Shown: one piece after another, positions 8,704-17,126 of the stretch
Position numbering within the stretch: the first letter of the stretch is position 1
Layout: each line of letters starts with the position of its first letter
Source: Streptomyces olivochromogenes
GTDB taxonomy: Bacteria; Actinomycetota; Actinomycetes; Streptomycetales; Streptomycetaceae
Length of the DNA: 64,000 bases
Assembly: GCF_021538895.1 (NCBI RefSeq)
Contig: NZ_JADDRL010000036.1
Span: 20,011-84,010 of the forward strand
Direction: 5' to 3'
The notes under the pieces: generated by a model
Database searches by the model: none
The model's input: only the letters and a program-made list of their open reading frames with translations
Told to the model about the DNA's origin: nothing
Translations under genes and position numbers: made by a program

Positions 8704-8741
8704 GGGCTGCCTCCAGAGGCTGTCTCTAGGGCTGTCTCTAG
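8704..8741. repeat. Short 12-bp tandem repeats between convergent genes
   Basis: GGCTGTCTCTAG occurs twice in tandem at 8718-8729 and 8730-8741. A diverged copy, GGCTGCCTCCAG, is at 8705-8716. The last copy contains the stop codon of the minus-strand gene ending at 8738. The region may serve as a weak terminator; no stable hairpin was seen. Confidence 0.6.
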
Positions 8742-9142
8742 GGCGCGGACGCCACCAGGTCGATCAGGCGTTCGAAGCGGGTGCGCCAGCGGGGCTCCGT
8801 CTCCGCGTCGCCCTGGAACTCGTGGGTGAAGCGCAGCGCGCTCGCCCCGTCCCCGGCCCGCTCCAGATGGAACCGGATCCGGCCGCCGCCCTCCACCGTG
8901 TACTCGGCGACCCGGTCCACGTCCCACGCGGTGACCCGCCCGCTGCCCAGGTCGCGCAGGGTGACCGCGCCACCGAGCCGGGGCTCCAGGACGTCGGCGG
9001 CGGTGAACCACCCCGCCAGGCCCTCGGGCGTGGACAGCGCGGGCCAGACCTTCTCCATGGGCCGCGGAAACCGCACCAGAAAGTGCAGGATGTGCGTGTT
9101 CCCATGCGTCTGGCTGGTGCCCTGCTCGATGGCTCCGGTCAT
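8738..9142 (-). CDS. SRPBCC/AHSA1-family protein
   Basis: The 134-residue protein fits the START-like SRPBCC fold. It has an opening strand LHFLVRFPRPMEKVWPALSTPEGLAGWF, here given only as motif pieces: FPRPMEKVW and PEGLAGWFTA. The later pieces GGRIRFHLE and ALRFTHEF match the Aha1-C-like domain. These proteins bind hydrophobic ligands or act as polyketide-like cyclases; the ligand here is unknown. The ATG at 9142 overlaps the TGA of the upstream TnpB-like frame as ATGA. That overlap probably reflects insertion of the mobile gene rather than a functional operon. Confidence 0.75.
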   Translation of the reverse strand: MTGAIEQGTSQTHGNTHILHFLVRFPRPMEKVWPALSTPEGLAGWFTAADVLEPRLGGAVTLRDLGSGRVTAWDVDRVAEYTVEGGGRIRFHLERAGDGASALRFTHEFQGDAETEPRWRTRFERLIDLVASAP

Positions 9143-11142
9143 GACACCAGTGTCTCTGACCAGCCAAGCGATCTCACGTTGGACGAAAGGTCCTTGATCG
9201 TTTCCCACCAAGGCGGGGAAGCATGGGCGTGTAGATGGAACCCCGCGCCCAATGCCGCCCCTCTCGGCCGATGCCGGATGGTGGGTGTGCTGGTCGCCGT
9301 GGCGCCCTGGTACCGGCGGGCTGCGCGAGGCAGCGCCATCCGGCCCGTTGGTGCGCGTCCCTCCGGACACTTTTCCACCGGACCGAGAGGCCTGGTGGAG
9401 GAGGGTGCCCTGCGTCGCCTGGGCGCGGGGCGTGTTGGCCTATGGCGGGTCGGTCCGGTCTTCGACCGATCCCAGCTGGTCTTCGACGTGGGGTTGACCA
9501 CGGCCTTGAGTTCGAGCTTGTCGTCCACCGAACGGATCACCATGGCTCCGCAGGCGCGATCGGCTACGGTCTTGGTCTGGTGAGTGAGTCCGCGGGCGGC
9601 GATACGGCGCCATGCCCCCTGGTCGCGGTCGCCCTGCCAGCCACAACTGTGCCGGTTGGGGCAAATGGCCCACTTCCAGCCTGGCGTGGCGGGCCGATCG
9701 GGAGCTTTGCAGTGCCTCAGCGGGGCCAAACACTGGGGACAGTGCTTGGATGTGTTGCGGGGTGGGACGGTCACCACCGCGACACCGACCTCGGCCGCGA
9801 GGTGTCGCACATGGGTGGCGATCTGCCCGCGCACAGCCTGGGAGAGGCGAGTGTTCACGGTACGGCCCATGCCTCGGGCCTCCATTGACCGCAAGTCCTC
9901 CAGATAGATCACCGTGGCATTGGCGGCAATGGCCTGATCGACGACCCACCGCGCGGCGGCTCGCGCGAGTGCCTGGTTGAGGTTGGATCGGCGCTCGGAC
10001 ACGTGCCGGATCTCGTCCCGCAGAACATCCTGCTTACCCGCCAAGGTCGGAGGGAGCGCACTGCCCTTGTTGAGCCGCTGGTAGTGGTCGACCTTTGCAT
10101 GCAGGTGTTCGGACTGTCGGCGGAGCCGGTGCTGCTTCGCGAGTACCCCAGCAGCCCGGAACTCGGCACCGGCGCCGAGGACCGCGATCTCGCCATCCGA
10201 ATGCAGTCGTACCGCTCCGGCGGACAGGAGGGTGTTCAGACCCCAGTCCACGCCGAGCGCGACCGTGTGCCCGGTGCGCCGAGCCTTCGGCACCGCATGG
10301 CTGTAAGTCATGTCGGCGCGCACCGTTCCTCCCGTGGTGCGGACAGTAGGCAGGTGCAACACCGCACAGGCGGGAACAGTCGGCGGAAGGGCGATGGAGC
10401 ACGCGACCCAGGTCCAGTCCCGATATGACTGCGGGTTGGGGCAAGTGGGCAGCTGCAGCCGCAGCAGCGCTCGCTTCGGGTCGGCCTCGGAGCGAGCGAT
10501 GGAGGCCTGCTGACCGTCACAGGCGGCCAGCAGCAGCATCCGTGCCACTCGCGGTGGATCTTCCATCTCGAACACGTCCGCCGGCATACGGCTGGCTGCC
10601 CGCACATACGCGGAGACCTGCCGTGTCCGGCTCTTGATAACACTGGATGGCAGATGCTGCCCGCCGGGAACCGCTTCGCGTACCGCGTCCCATTCGTTCG
10701 TGGTGCGCTTCCGCGGATCGACGGGCCAGGTGGCCAGCACCCCGGCAGTTACCTCGGCCCGCCAGTGTGCCGAGCGCAGCACCCTTCCGGCCTGTTCCTG
10801 GGCCATGCGCACGATCCGATCGTTGACCCTGACATCCTCGGCGGCAGCTCCCGACCAGCCCAGACGTCGAAGCGCCATCCACGCGTTCGACGGCAGCTTC
10901 CGTCCCAGCGCGTCCTCGCCAGAGGCAAGCTGATTCACGTCATGACCGTTCCAATGATCGGCCAGCAATTGGGAAGCCATGCCCGACACCAGGTCCGTGC
11001 ACCAGCCGATGCGTTTGGCCAACGTGGCCGAGGACAGTGCCGCGCCGCGCTTTTCGTCGACCCCACTGCACAGCAGAGCCTGCGCGCAGGCAGTCCGGGA
11101 TGTCTCGCCCTCGGTAAGCAATAGCTTCACCTTCACACCCAT
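9139..11142 (-). CDS. TnpB-like RNA-guided nuclease / IS605-type accessory protein
   Basis: The 667-residue protein carries a complete RuvC-like active site: Asp298 in GVDWG, Glu415 in YLEDL and Asp505 in GDRDQGAW. A zinc-ribbon insertion (CPQC, then C-x-n-C before DRD) lies between the second and third motifs. This is the TnpB/Fanzor/Cas12 core. The N-terminal 290 residues are longer than in compact TnpB. The final roughly 130 residues after the RuvC-III motif are basic and of low complexity, and the DNA may also encode a guide RNA scaffold. No TnpA gene is adjacent. The ATG at 11142 follows a GGGAGGGG Shine-Dalgarno. Codon use looks less GC3-biased than in the neighbours, suggesting transfer. 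Confidence 0.82.
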   Translation of the reverse strand: MGVKVKLLLTEGETSRTACAQALLCSGVDEKRGAALSSATLAKRIGWCTDLVSGMASQLLADHWNGHDVNQLASGEDALGRKLPSNAWMALRRLGWSGAAAEDVRVNDRIVRMAQEQAGRVLRSAHWRAEVTAGVLATWPVDPRKRTTNEWDAVREAVPGGQHLPSSVIKSRTRQVSAYVRAASRMPADVFEMEDPPRVARMLLLAACDGQQASIARSEADPKRALLRLQLPTCPNPQSYRDWTWVACSIALPPTVPACAVLHLPTVRTTGGTVRADMTYSHAVPKARRTGHTVALGVDWGLNTLLSAGAVRLHSDGEIAVLGAGAEFRAAGVLAKQHRLRRQSEHLHAKVDHYQRLNKGSALPPTLAGKQDVLRDEIRHVSERRSNLNQALARAAARWVVDQAIAANATVIYLEDLRSMEARGMGRTVNTRLSQAVRGQIATHVRHLAAEVGVAVVTVPPRNTSKHCPQCLAPLRHCKAPDRPATPGWKWAICPNRHSCGWQGDRDQGAWRRIAARGLTHQTKTVADRACGAMVIRSVDDKLELKAVVNPTSKTSWDRSKTGPTRHRPTRPAPRRRRAPSSTRPLGPVEKCPEGRAPTGRMALPRAARRYQGATATSTPTIRHRPRGAALGAGFHLHAHASPPWWETIKDLSSNVRSLGWSETLVS

Positions 11143-11196
11143 CCCCTCCCGTCGCCCTGCCGATCGGCTCAACGACGGCACACGAAATGAGTTACG

Positions 11197-11213
11197 TATT
11201 CGATCTCCGAATA
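11197..11213. other. AT-rich palindrome upstream of the TnpB-like gene
   Basis: TATTCG-ATCTC-CGAATA forms a 6-bp-arm inverted repeat, 55 bp upstream of the ATG. It is unusually AT-rich for this DNA. It could be a hairpin of an IS605-type left end or a promoter operator. The element boundary is not proven. Confidence 0.35.
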
Positions 11214-11261
11214 TGCTCTCCACCCTGCCTATGGCCCCAACTCCCAGCCACCCGCACACCA

Positions 11262-11301
11262 AAGGCCGGTTCCCGTGACCCGCGTCATAGGAACCGGCCT
11301 T
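11262..11301 (-). terminator. Terminator of the cytochrome c maturation operon
   Basis: AAGGCCGGTTCC (11262-11273) and GGAACCGGCCTT (11290-11301) are perfectly complementary over 12 bp with a 16-nt loop. The hairpin lies 14 nt past the ccsB stop and is followed by a short T run on the minus strand. Confidence 0.85.
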
Positions 11302-11314
11302 CGCGGTGCCGGTC

Positions 11315-12448
11315 TCAGAAGGGGATGCCCGTGAGCTCGCCCAGGCTCTTCACGCCGGCGTAGGAGTGCTTGCCGGAGACGAAGATGTTGACGCCGTAGT
11401 AGTTGAACAGCCAGCAGCCGAACGCGACCATCGCCAGGTAGGCGGCCTTGCGGCCCTTCCAGCCGGCCGTGGCGCGGGCGTGCAGGTAGCAGGCGTAGGC
11501 GACCCAGGTGATGAAGGACCAGGTCTCCTTGGGGTCCCAGTTCCAGTAGCGGCCCCAGGCGTCGCCCGCCCAGATCGCGCCCGCGATGATCGTGAACGTC
11601 CACAGCGGGAAGACGGCCGCGTTGACGCGGTAGGCGAACTTGTCCAGCGAGGCGGAGGCGGGCAGCCGCTCCAGGAAGGAGGTCGCGAACTTGCCGGGCG
11701 TGCCGCCGTTCTCCAGCTTGTTCTCGTACGAGTCCTTGAACAGGTAGAGGATCGTCGTGACCGCTCCCACGTAGAACACCGCGCCGCAGAAGATCGCGGT
11801 GGAGACGTGGATGTACAGCCAGTACGAGTGCAGCGCCGGGACCAGCTGGTCGCTCGCCGTGTAGAGGACGGTCACCGCGAGGCCCAGGTCGAGCAGGACC
11901 GAGGTGATGAGGAACAGGCCCATCCAGCGCACGTTCTTCTTCAGCGCCAGCAGCGCGAGGTACACGCCGACGGCGACCGTGGAGAACGTGAGGTTGAACT
12001 CGTACATGTTGCCCCACGGCGCCCGCTCCACGGAGGCCGCGCGGGCGACGACGCCGCACAGCTCCACCACGAAGGCGAGCACGGTCAGGGACACGGCGAT
12101 CCGGCCGTAGAGGTCGCCCTGCTCGTCGCCGCCGTGGGCGCCGGGACCGTCCGGCACGTCACGGGCGCCGGACGTGGACCGGACGACGACCTTGGGACGC
12201 TCCAGGACGGCGGTGCCGCCGGCGGTCTTCACGGTGACCGGGGGCGCGGCCGCCCTCTTCGGCGCGTCGGCGGTGAGCGCGGCGGCCGTGCGGCCGACCT
12301 TGCTGCGGCTGCCGAGGAGCCATTCCGCGATGTAGGCGAAGAAGGCCAGCGTGTAGACGGCCATCGAGGAGTAGATCAGCGTGTTGCTGATGCTCGCCAG
12401 GTGCTCGTTGGTCGCGGCGGCGAGATCGGTTGCGGCGGCGAGAGTCAC
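11315..12448 (-). CDS. ccsB: Cytochrome c biogenesis protein CcsB/ResC (heme handling)
   Basis: The 377-residue polytopic membrane protein carries the tryptophan-rich heme-binding WWD motif (WGRYWNWDPKETW) of the CcsA/CcsB/ResC family. In System II cytochrome c maturation it delivers heme across the membrane and attaches it, together with ResB, to apocytochromes outside the cell. Its GTG start overlaps the resB stop as GTGA, so the two are coupled. A strong terminator follows, making it the last gene of the tlpA-ccdA-resB-ccsB operon. A long polar cytoplasmic loop separates the first helix from the rest. Confidence 0.95.
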   Translation of the reverse strand: MTLAAATDLAAATNEHLASISNTLIYSSMAVYTLAFFAYIAEWLLGSRSKVGRTAAALTADAPKRAAAPPVTVKTAGGTAVLERPKVVVRSTSGARDVPDGPGAHGGDEQGDLYGRIAVSLTVLAFVVELCGVVARAASVERAPWGNMYEFNLTFSTVAVGVYLALLALKKNVRWMGLFLITSVLLDLGLAVTVLYTASDQLVPALHSYWLYIHVSTAIFCGAVFYVGAVTTILYLFKDSYENKLENGGTPGKFATSFLERLPASASLDKFAYRVNAAVFPLWTFTIIAGAIWAGDAWGRYWNWDPKETWSFITWVAYACYLHARATAGWKGRKAAYLAMVAFGCWLFNYYGVNIFVSGKHSYAGVKSLGELTGIPF

Positions 12449-14229
12449 TTCTCAGCCCCTTCGGCAGGTACGACTGGGAGGTCGGGGTTTTCTGAAGGGT
12501 CGTCGTCGGGGTCGGGGGCCCCCGGCGCCTGGTCGTAGAGGATTCCGGCGAGGTCGCCCAGTTCCTCGGGCACCTTGGCGGACTCGCTGCGGCCGAGCCC
12601 GGCCATCTCGACGACGGTGACGCCGTCGGGGCCCGCGACCGCGCGCACCCAGACGCGGCGGCGCTGGATGAACAGGGAGGCGGCGAGACCGAAGATCGCG
12701 GCGATCGCGCCGGTCAGCGCCCAGCCGCCGCCGGGCTCCTGGACGACCTCGAAGCCGGCCCACTCCTTGATGTCCTTCTCGAAGGTGACCGTGCCGGCGC
12801 CGTTCGGCAGCTGCATGGTCTGCCCGGGCTTCAGGTTCTTCCGCAGCTGCTGACCCTTGGCGTCCTTGAAGTCCTTCATGTGGGTCTTGTCGAGCTGGTA
12901 CACGCTCTGCGGCAGACCCGCGTCGACGCCCAGGTCGCCGTAGTAGGGCTCCAGGTTCAGCATCGGGTTGAGCAGCGCCGGGAACGCCGAGGCGATCTCC
13001 CTGCCCGGTCCGCCGTAGGTCGGCAGGAGGTAGGCCTTGATGCCGAGCTGCTCGCTCGCGCCCTTGGCGTTCTTGTAGCCGTCCATCACCTTGACCACGC
13101 CCTGCGAGGTGACGTTCCCGTCGAGCGGCAGCAGCGGCACGGCGTCGTGGAAGACGACGGTGCCCTTGCCGTCCCGGACGGTGATGACGGGGGCGTAGCC
13201 GTGGCTGACGAGGTAGACCTTGGCCCCGTCGATCACCAGCGGCTCGTTGACCTTGATGGTGGTCGAGGTCTCCTTGCCGTACGCGCCCTTGATGTAGCTG
13301 AGTTTCGCCTGGAAGGTGCGCGGCGTGCCGCGGTTGGGGCCGGTGAGCTCGTAGGTGCCCTTGAAGTCCTTCAAGTCGAAGCTGAACGGCACCAGGTCGT
13401 CATTGTGGAAGAGGTTGCCGGACTTGAAGTCGTCGTACTGGAGGATCGTGTTGGAGAAACCGCCCCCCTCGACGACCAGCTTGTTGCCGTCCGACTTGTA
13501 GAGCTGGCCGGAGGCGAAGGCCACCAGCAGCACGATCAGCGCGATGTGGAAGACCAGGTTGCCCAGCTCGCGGACGTAGCCCTTCTCGGCGGAGACCGTG
13601 GCACCGATGGGGGTACCTCCCTGGTCGAGCGAAGCCGAGAGCTCGGGGGAATGGGCGCGGAAGCGGCGCTTCTTCAGCAGGGCGAGCGCGGCCTCGCGAA
13701 CCCGCTCGGGGTCGGCCTCGGTGCGCCAGGTGGTGTACGCGGGCATCCGGGTCAGCCGCTTGGGCGCGGCCGGCGGGCGGCCGCGCAGCTGGCCCACGAA
13801 CTGCCAGGTGCGCGGGACGATGCAGCCGATGAGGGAGACGAACAGCAGGATGTAGATCGCGGAGAACCACACCGAGCTGTAGACGTGGAAGAGGCCGAGC
13901 TTGTCGTAGATCGGCGCGAGTGTGGTGTGGCTCTTCTGGAAGTCGGCGACCTTGGTGGCGTCGGCACCGGTCTGCGGGATCAGCGAGCCGGGGATCGCAC
14001 CGAGCGAGAGCAGCAGGAGCAGCAGCAGCGCGACCCGCATGGAGGTCAGCTGGCGCCAGAACCAGCGGACCCAGCCGATGACGCCCAGCGACGGCAGGCT
14101 GAGCTCTTCCCTCGGGGCGGTGGACAACTGGGAGCCGGCGGCGCCCAGGTCGTTGTCCTCGGCGGCGCCCGGGGCCTGGCTCTGGTCCTCGGCGTCGGCC
14201 GCGGAGTTGTCGGCGGTGGTCTTGCTCAT
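12445..14229 (-). CDS. resB: Cytochrome c biogenesis protein ResB (Ccs1)
   Basis: The 594-residue protein has an acidic N-terminal tail, membrane helices near residues 55-75 and 110-130, a third around 205-220, a large outer domain and a last helix near residue 515. This is the ResB/Ccs1 layout. It forms the System II synthetase with CcsB and holds the apocytochrome thiols and heme outside the membrane. The stop overlaps the ccsB GTG, and ccdA ends 3 bp before its start. It probably serves the cytochrome c1 subunit of the bc1-aa3 branch, the main c-type cytochrome in Streptomyces (family knowledge). Confidence 0.95.
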   Translation of the reverse strand: MSKTTADNSAADAEDQSQAPGAAEDNDLGAAGSQLSTAPREELSLPSLGVIGWVRWFWRQLTSMRVALLLLLLLSLGAIPGSLIPQTGADATKVADFQKSHTTLAPIYDKLGLFHVYSSVWFSAIYILLFVSLIGCIVPRTWQFVGQLRGRPPAAPKRLTRMPAYTTWRTEADPERVREAALALLKKRRFRAHSPELSASLDQGGTPIGATVSAEKGYVRELGNLVFHIALIVLLVAFASGQLYKSDGNKLVVEGGGFSNTILQYDDFKSGNLFHNDDLVPFSFDLKDFKGTYELTGPNRGTPRTFQAKLSYIKGAYGKETSTTIKVNEPLVIDGAKVYLVSHGYAPVITVRDGKGTVVFHDAVPLLPLDGNVTSQGVVKVMDGYKNAKGASEQLGIKAYLLPTYGGPGREIASAFPALLNPMLNLEPYYGDLGVDAGLPQSVYQLDKTHMKDFKDAKGQQLRKNLKPGQTMQLPNGAGTVTFEKDIKEWAGFEVVQEPGGGWALTGAIAAIFGLAASLFIQRRRVWVRAVAGPDGVTVVEMAGLGRSESAKVPEELGDLAGILYDQAPGAPDPDDDPSENPDLPVVPAEGAEK

Positions 14230-14232
14230 CGG

Positions 14233-15009
14233 TCAGATCCCCACATTGAAGCCGTCGGACCAGGTCTGCATCTGATTCACGAGACTGTCCCACGCCCCGG
14301 TGAGCAGGAGCACACCGGTCGCGATCATCATCGTGCCGCCGATGCGCATCACCCAGACATAGTGGCGTTTGACCCAGCCGAAGGCGCCGAGGGCCTTGCG
14401 GAAGGCGACGGCGGTGAGGACGAAGGGCACGCCGAGGCCGAGGCAGTAGGCGACGGTCAGTATGGCGCCGCGGCCGGCGCTCGCCTGCTGGGAGGACAGG
14501 GCGACGACGGAGGCAAGGGTGGGGCCGATGCACGGCGTCCAGCCGATCCCGAAGAGCGCGCCGAGCACGGGCGCACCCACCAGGCCCGTGGCGGGGCGCT
14601 TGTGGAAGCGGAACTCACGCTGGGTCAGCCAGGGCATCAGCCCCATGAAGAAGACGCCCAGCAGGATCATCAGCACGCCGAGCACCTTGGACAGCGTGTC
14701 CCGGTACTCCTGCAGGTTCTGCCCGAAGTAGCCGAACAGCGCTCCGCCGGAGACGAAGACGGCGGTGAAGCCGAGCACGAACAGCGAGGCGCCCGCCACC
14801 ATCCGGCCGCGGCGGGCCTCACCCAGGTCGGTACCGGTGACCCCGGTCACATAGGAGAGGTAGCCGGGGACGAGAGGCAGGACGCACGGCGAGAAGAACG
14901 AGACCAGGCCGCCGAGCATGGCGATCGGCAGGGCCAGCAGCAGGGCGCCGCTGTAGACGGTCTCGTTCTTGCCCACCAACTCCGCGGCGAGCGGCACCAG
15001 CGCGCTCAT
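14233..15009 (-). CDS. ccdA: Thiol-disulfide transporter CcdA
   Basis: The 258-residue membrane protein has six predicted helices and the two conserved cysteine motifs of CcdA/DsbD-beta: FFSPCVLPLVPGYLSY near the N-terminus and GWTPCIGPTL in the fourth helix. It carries reducing equivalents from cytoplasmic thioredoxin to the outer thioredoxin-like protein. That protein keeps apocytochrome c thiols reduced for heme ligation. Its ATG begins one base after the TGA of the thioredoxin-like gene, so they are co-translated. Confidence 0.95.
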   Translation of the reverse strand: MSALVPLAAELVGKNETVYSGALLLALPIAMLGGLVSFFSPCVLPLVPGYLSYVTGVTGTDLGEARRGRMVAGASLFVLGFTAVFVSGGALFGYFGQNLQEYRDTLSKVLGVLMILLGVFFMGLMPWLTQREFRFHKRPATGLVGAPVLGALFGIGWTPCIGPTLASVVALSSQQASAGRGAILTVAYCLGLGVPFVLTAVAFRKALGAFGWVKRHYVWVMRIGGTMMIATGVLLLTGAWDSLVNQMQTWSDGFNVGI

Positions 15010-15010
15010 G

Positions 15011-15598
15011 TCACTTCTCCGCGAGGACCGGCTTGACCATCTTGAGCAGGCTCTCCTCGCTAAGCGCCTCCAGGGCCCGCGCGGCGATCTTCCCGTCCCG
15101 GTCGATGACGAGCGTGGAGGGGATCAGCTGCGGGTTGAGCGTGCCCTTCTTGAAGCGGAGCATCAGCTTGCCGGTCGGGTCGTACAGGCTGGGGTAGGTG
15201 ATCCCCTGTTCCTTCTCGAAGGCGATCGCCTGGGTGGTGTTGGTGTCCCGGGTGTTGATGCCGACGAACTGGACGCCCTTGTCCTGGTAGTCCTTGGCGA
15301 CCTTGGCGAAGTACTTGCCCTCCGCGCGGCACGGCCCGCACCAGGAGCCCCACACGTTGACGACGACGACCTTGCCCTTGTAGTCGGCGATGTCGAGGCT
15401 CTTGCCCTCGATGGTCTTGCCGGACAGGTCCGGCGCCGCGTCCCGGTGGCTCTTGGCGGCCGTGGCGATCCCGTTCTTGCCGGTCACGAAGTTGGTGTTG
15501 CCGCCTCCGCCCGAGGTGCCGCCCGATGTGCACGCAGACAGGGCGAGGGCCGCTGCGGCGGCCGTGGCGGCAAGCAGGACGCGGCTACGGGTGCTCAT
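15011..15598 (-). CDS. TlpA/ResA-like thioredoxin lipoprotein
   Basis: The 195-residue protein starts with a lipoprotein signal (LALSACTSGG, Cys at about 23). It then has a thioredoxin/AhpC-TSA fold with the active site WGSWCGPCRAEG. A glycine-rich linker separates the lipid anchor from the domain. It should reduce the CXXCH cysteines of apocytochrome c on the outer face, receiving electrons from CcdA, whose gene follows after one base. It is first in the ccs operon. The cis-proline region reads PSTLVIDRDG. Confidence 0.93.
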   Translation of the reverse strand: MSTRSRVLLAATAAAAALALSACTSGGTSGGGGNTNFVTGKNGIATAAKSHRDAAPDLSGKTIEGKSLDIADYKGKVVVVNVWGSWCGPCRAEGKYFAKVAKDYQDKGVQFVGINTRDTNTTQAIAFEKEQGITYPSLYDPTGKLMLRFKKGTLNPQLIPSTLVIDRDGKIAARALEALSEESLLKMVKPVLAEK

Positions 15599-15664
15599 GT
15601 GAAAAGTTTCGCATGCCCGTTCTGGGGATCTTGCGCACCCCCCTTGCGGAGGGAAACCCGCACA

Positions 15665-16972
15665 TCAGGTGGTATTCACGGCGGCTCCGGAGGTCAGGAA
15701 GCCCTTCCAGCCGCCCGCCGGGCGCTGCCCGACCTCCAGCGTACGCAACTTGGCCAGCACCTGGGGCTGCTGCGCGTCCAGCCAGTCCACGAACTGCCGG
15801 AAGGAGACGAGCCGGACGTCGCCGCCCTTCTCCTTCTCCCGCGCGATGTGCTTGAACGCCTCCTCGACGGCGTCCATGTAGATGCCGCCGTTCCACTGCT
15901 CGAAGTGGTTGCCTATGAAGAGGGGTGCGCGATTTGACTCGTATGCCCGCTTGAATCCCGCTATGTAGGACTGCGCGGACTGCCGCCGCCAGCCGGGGTA
16001 GTTGTGGGCCGGCGCCTTGGTCGTGTTGACCGACTGGTTGGCGAGCATGTTGTAGTCCATCGACAGGACCTCGAAGCTGCGGCCGGGGAACGGTATCTGC
16101 TGCAACGGCAGGTCCCAGACGCCCAGCTTCTTCTCCGGCCAGATCTGGCGGCCGCCGGGCGAGGAGGCGTCGTAGCGCCAGCCGAGTTCGCGCGCGGTGG
16201 GCAGCAGGTTGTTCTGGCCGAGCAGACAGGGCGTACGACCGCCGACGAGCTCCTTGTCGTAGTCGAACGGCAGCGAGGGCAGATCGGTCCAGCCGGAGTT
16301 GGTGCGCCACTGCTTCACGAAGCCCTTGGCCTGCTGGATCTCGCTCCGCCACTGCTGTGCGGTCCAGTTGGCGACGGTGCCGTGGCCGGTGCAGAAGTGG
16401 CCGTTGAAGTGGGTGCCGATCTCGTGCCCCTCCAGCCAGGCGCGGCGGATGTTCGCCAGCGTGGCCTTGACGTGGTCGTCGGTGAGGTAGCCGATGTCGG
16501 AGGCGCCGCGCGCGTTGTTCGGGGGGTTGTAGAGCCGCTTCTTGGACTCGGGCAGCAGATAGAGCCCGGAGAGGAAGAAGGTCATGCTCGCGCCGTGCTG
16601 CTTGGCGAGGTCGAGGAAGCGCGGGAAGAGACCGTTGCCGACCTCTCCGGCCCCGTCCCAGGAGAAGATCACGAACTGCGGCGGGGTCTGTCCCGGCTCC
16701 AGCCGCTCGGGCTTGGCGGGCTGGTGGGGCTGCTTGCCCGTGAAGGACGTGGAGCCGTCCCCGATGGGCCGGCCGGAAGGCGCGCCGTCCTTGCCGCCGC
16801 CGGACCCCGCACCGTCCTTGCCGCCGGACCCCGAACCGCCTTTGCCACCAGTGGAACCCGAACGGTGCCCGTCCCCGTCAGACGAATCGAGAGCGCCGCA
16901 GCCGGCGAGACCGGCGGCGGCCGCGGCGCCCGCGCCGAGGCCGAGCATTCCCCTACGGGACAAAGTGCGCAT
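15665..16972 (-). CDS. Polysaccharide deacetylase-like lipoprotein, degenerate active site
   Basis: The 435-residue protein has a twin-arginine-like start (MRTLSRRGMLGLGAG) with a lipobox LAGC, then a Gly/Lys/Ser-rich linker of roughly 60 residues. A NodB-like domain follows. Motif 1 reads FSWDGAGE where active enzymes have TFDDG. The metal-binding Asp seems kept and the catalytic-base Asp is replaced by Trp. Motif 2, GTHFNGHF, keeps the His-x3-His metal ligands. It may be a carbohydrate-binding or altered esterase rather than a normal deacetylase. It is a separate transcription unit between the ccs operon and the phosphatase gene. Confidence 0.8.
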   Translation of the reverse strand: MRTLSRRGMLGLGAGAAAAAGLAGCGALDSSDGDGHRSGSTGGKGGSGSGGKDGAGSGGGKDGAPSGRPIGDGSTSFTGKQPHQPAKPERLEPGQTPPQFVIFSWDGAGEVGNGLFPRFLDLAKQHGASMTFFLSGLYLLPESKKRLYNPPNNARGASDIGYLTDDHVKATLANIRRAWLEGHEIGTHFNGHFCTGHGTVANWTAQQWRSEIQQAKGFVKQWRTNSGWTDLPSLPFDYDKELVGGRTPCLLGQNNLLPTARELGWRYDASSPGGRQIWPEKKLGVWDLPLQQIPFPGRSFEVLSMDYNMLANQSVNTTKAPAHNYPGWRRQSAQSYIAGFKRAYESNRAPLFIGNHFEQWNGGIYMDAVEEAFKHIAREKEKGGDVRLVSFRQFVDWLDAQQPQVLAKLRTLEVGQRPAGGWKGFLTSGAAVNTT

Positions 16973-17071
16973 GAGAAACCCCGATTCGTCAGGCCCTGCT
17001 GGTGGTCACCCACTCAGAGGGCGCGACGAACCGGGAGGTTCCGCTATTTGTAATACTTTCTTGATGAACCC

Positions 17072-17101
17072 CCGCAAAGGTGTCCAATGACACCTTTGCG
17101 G
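17072..17101 (-). terminator. Terminator after the histidine phosphatase gene
   Basis: CCGCAAAGGTGTC (17072-17084) and GACACCTTTGCGG (17089-17101) form a perfect 13-bp stem with a CAAT loop, 25 nt past the stop at 17127. Confidence 0.85.
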
Positions 17102-17126
17102 ATGAGTTGCGGGCCGGGCCGATGCG

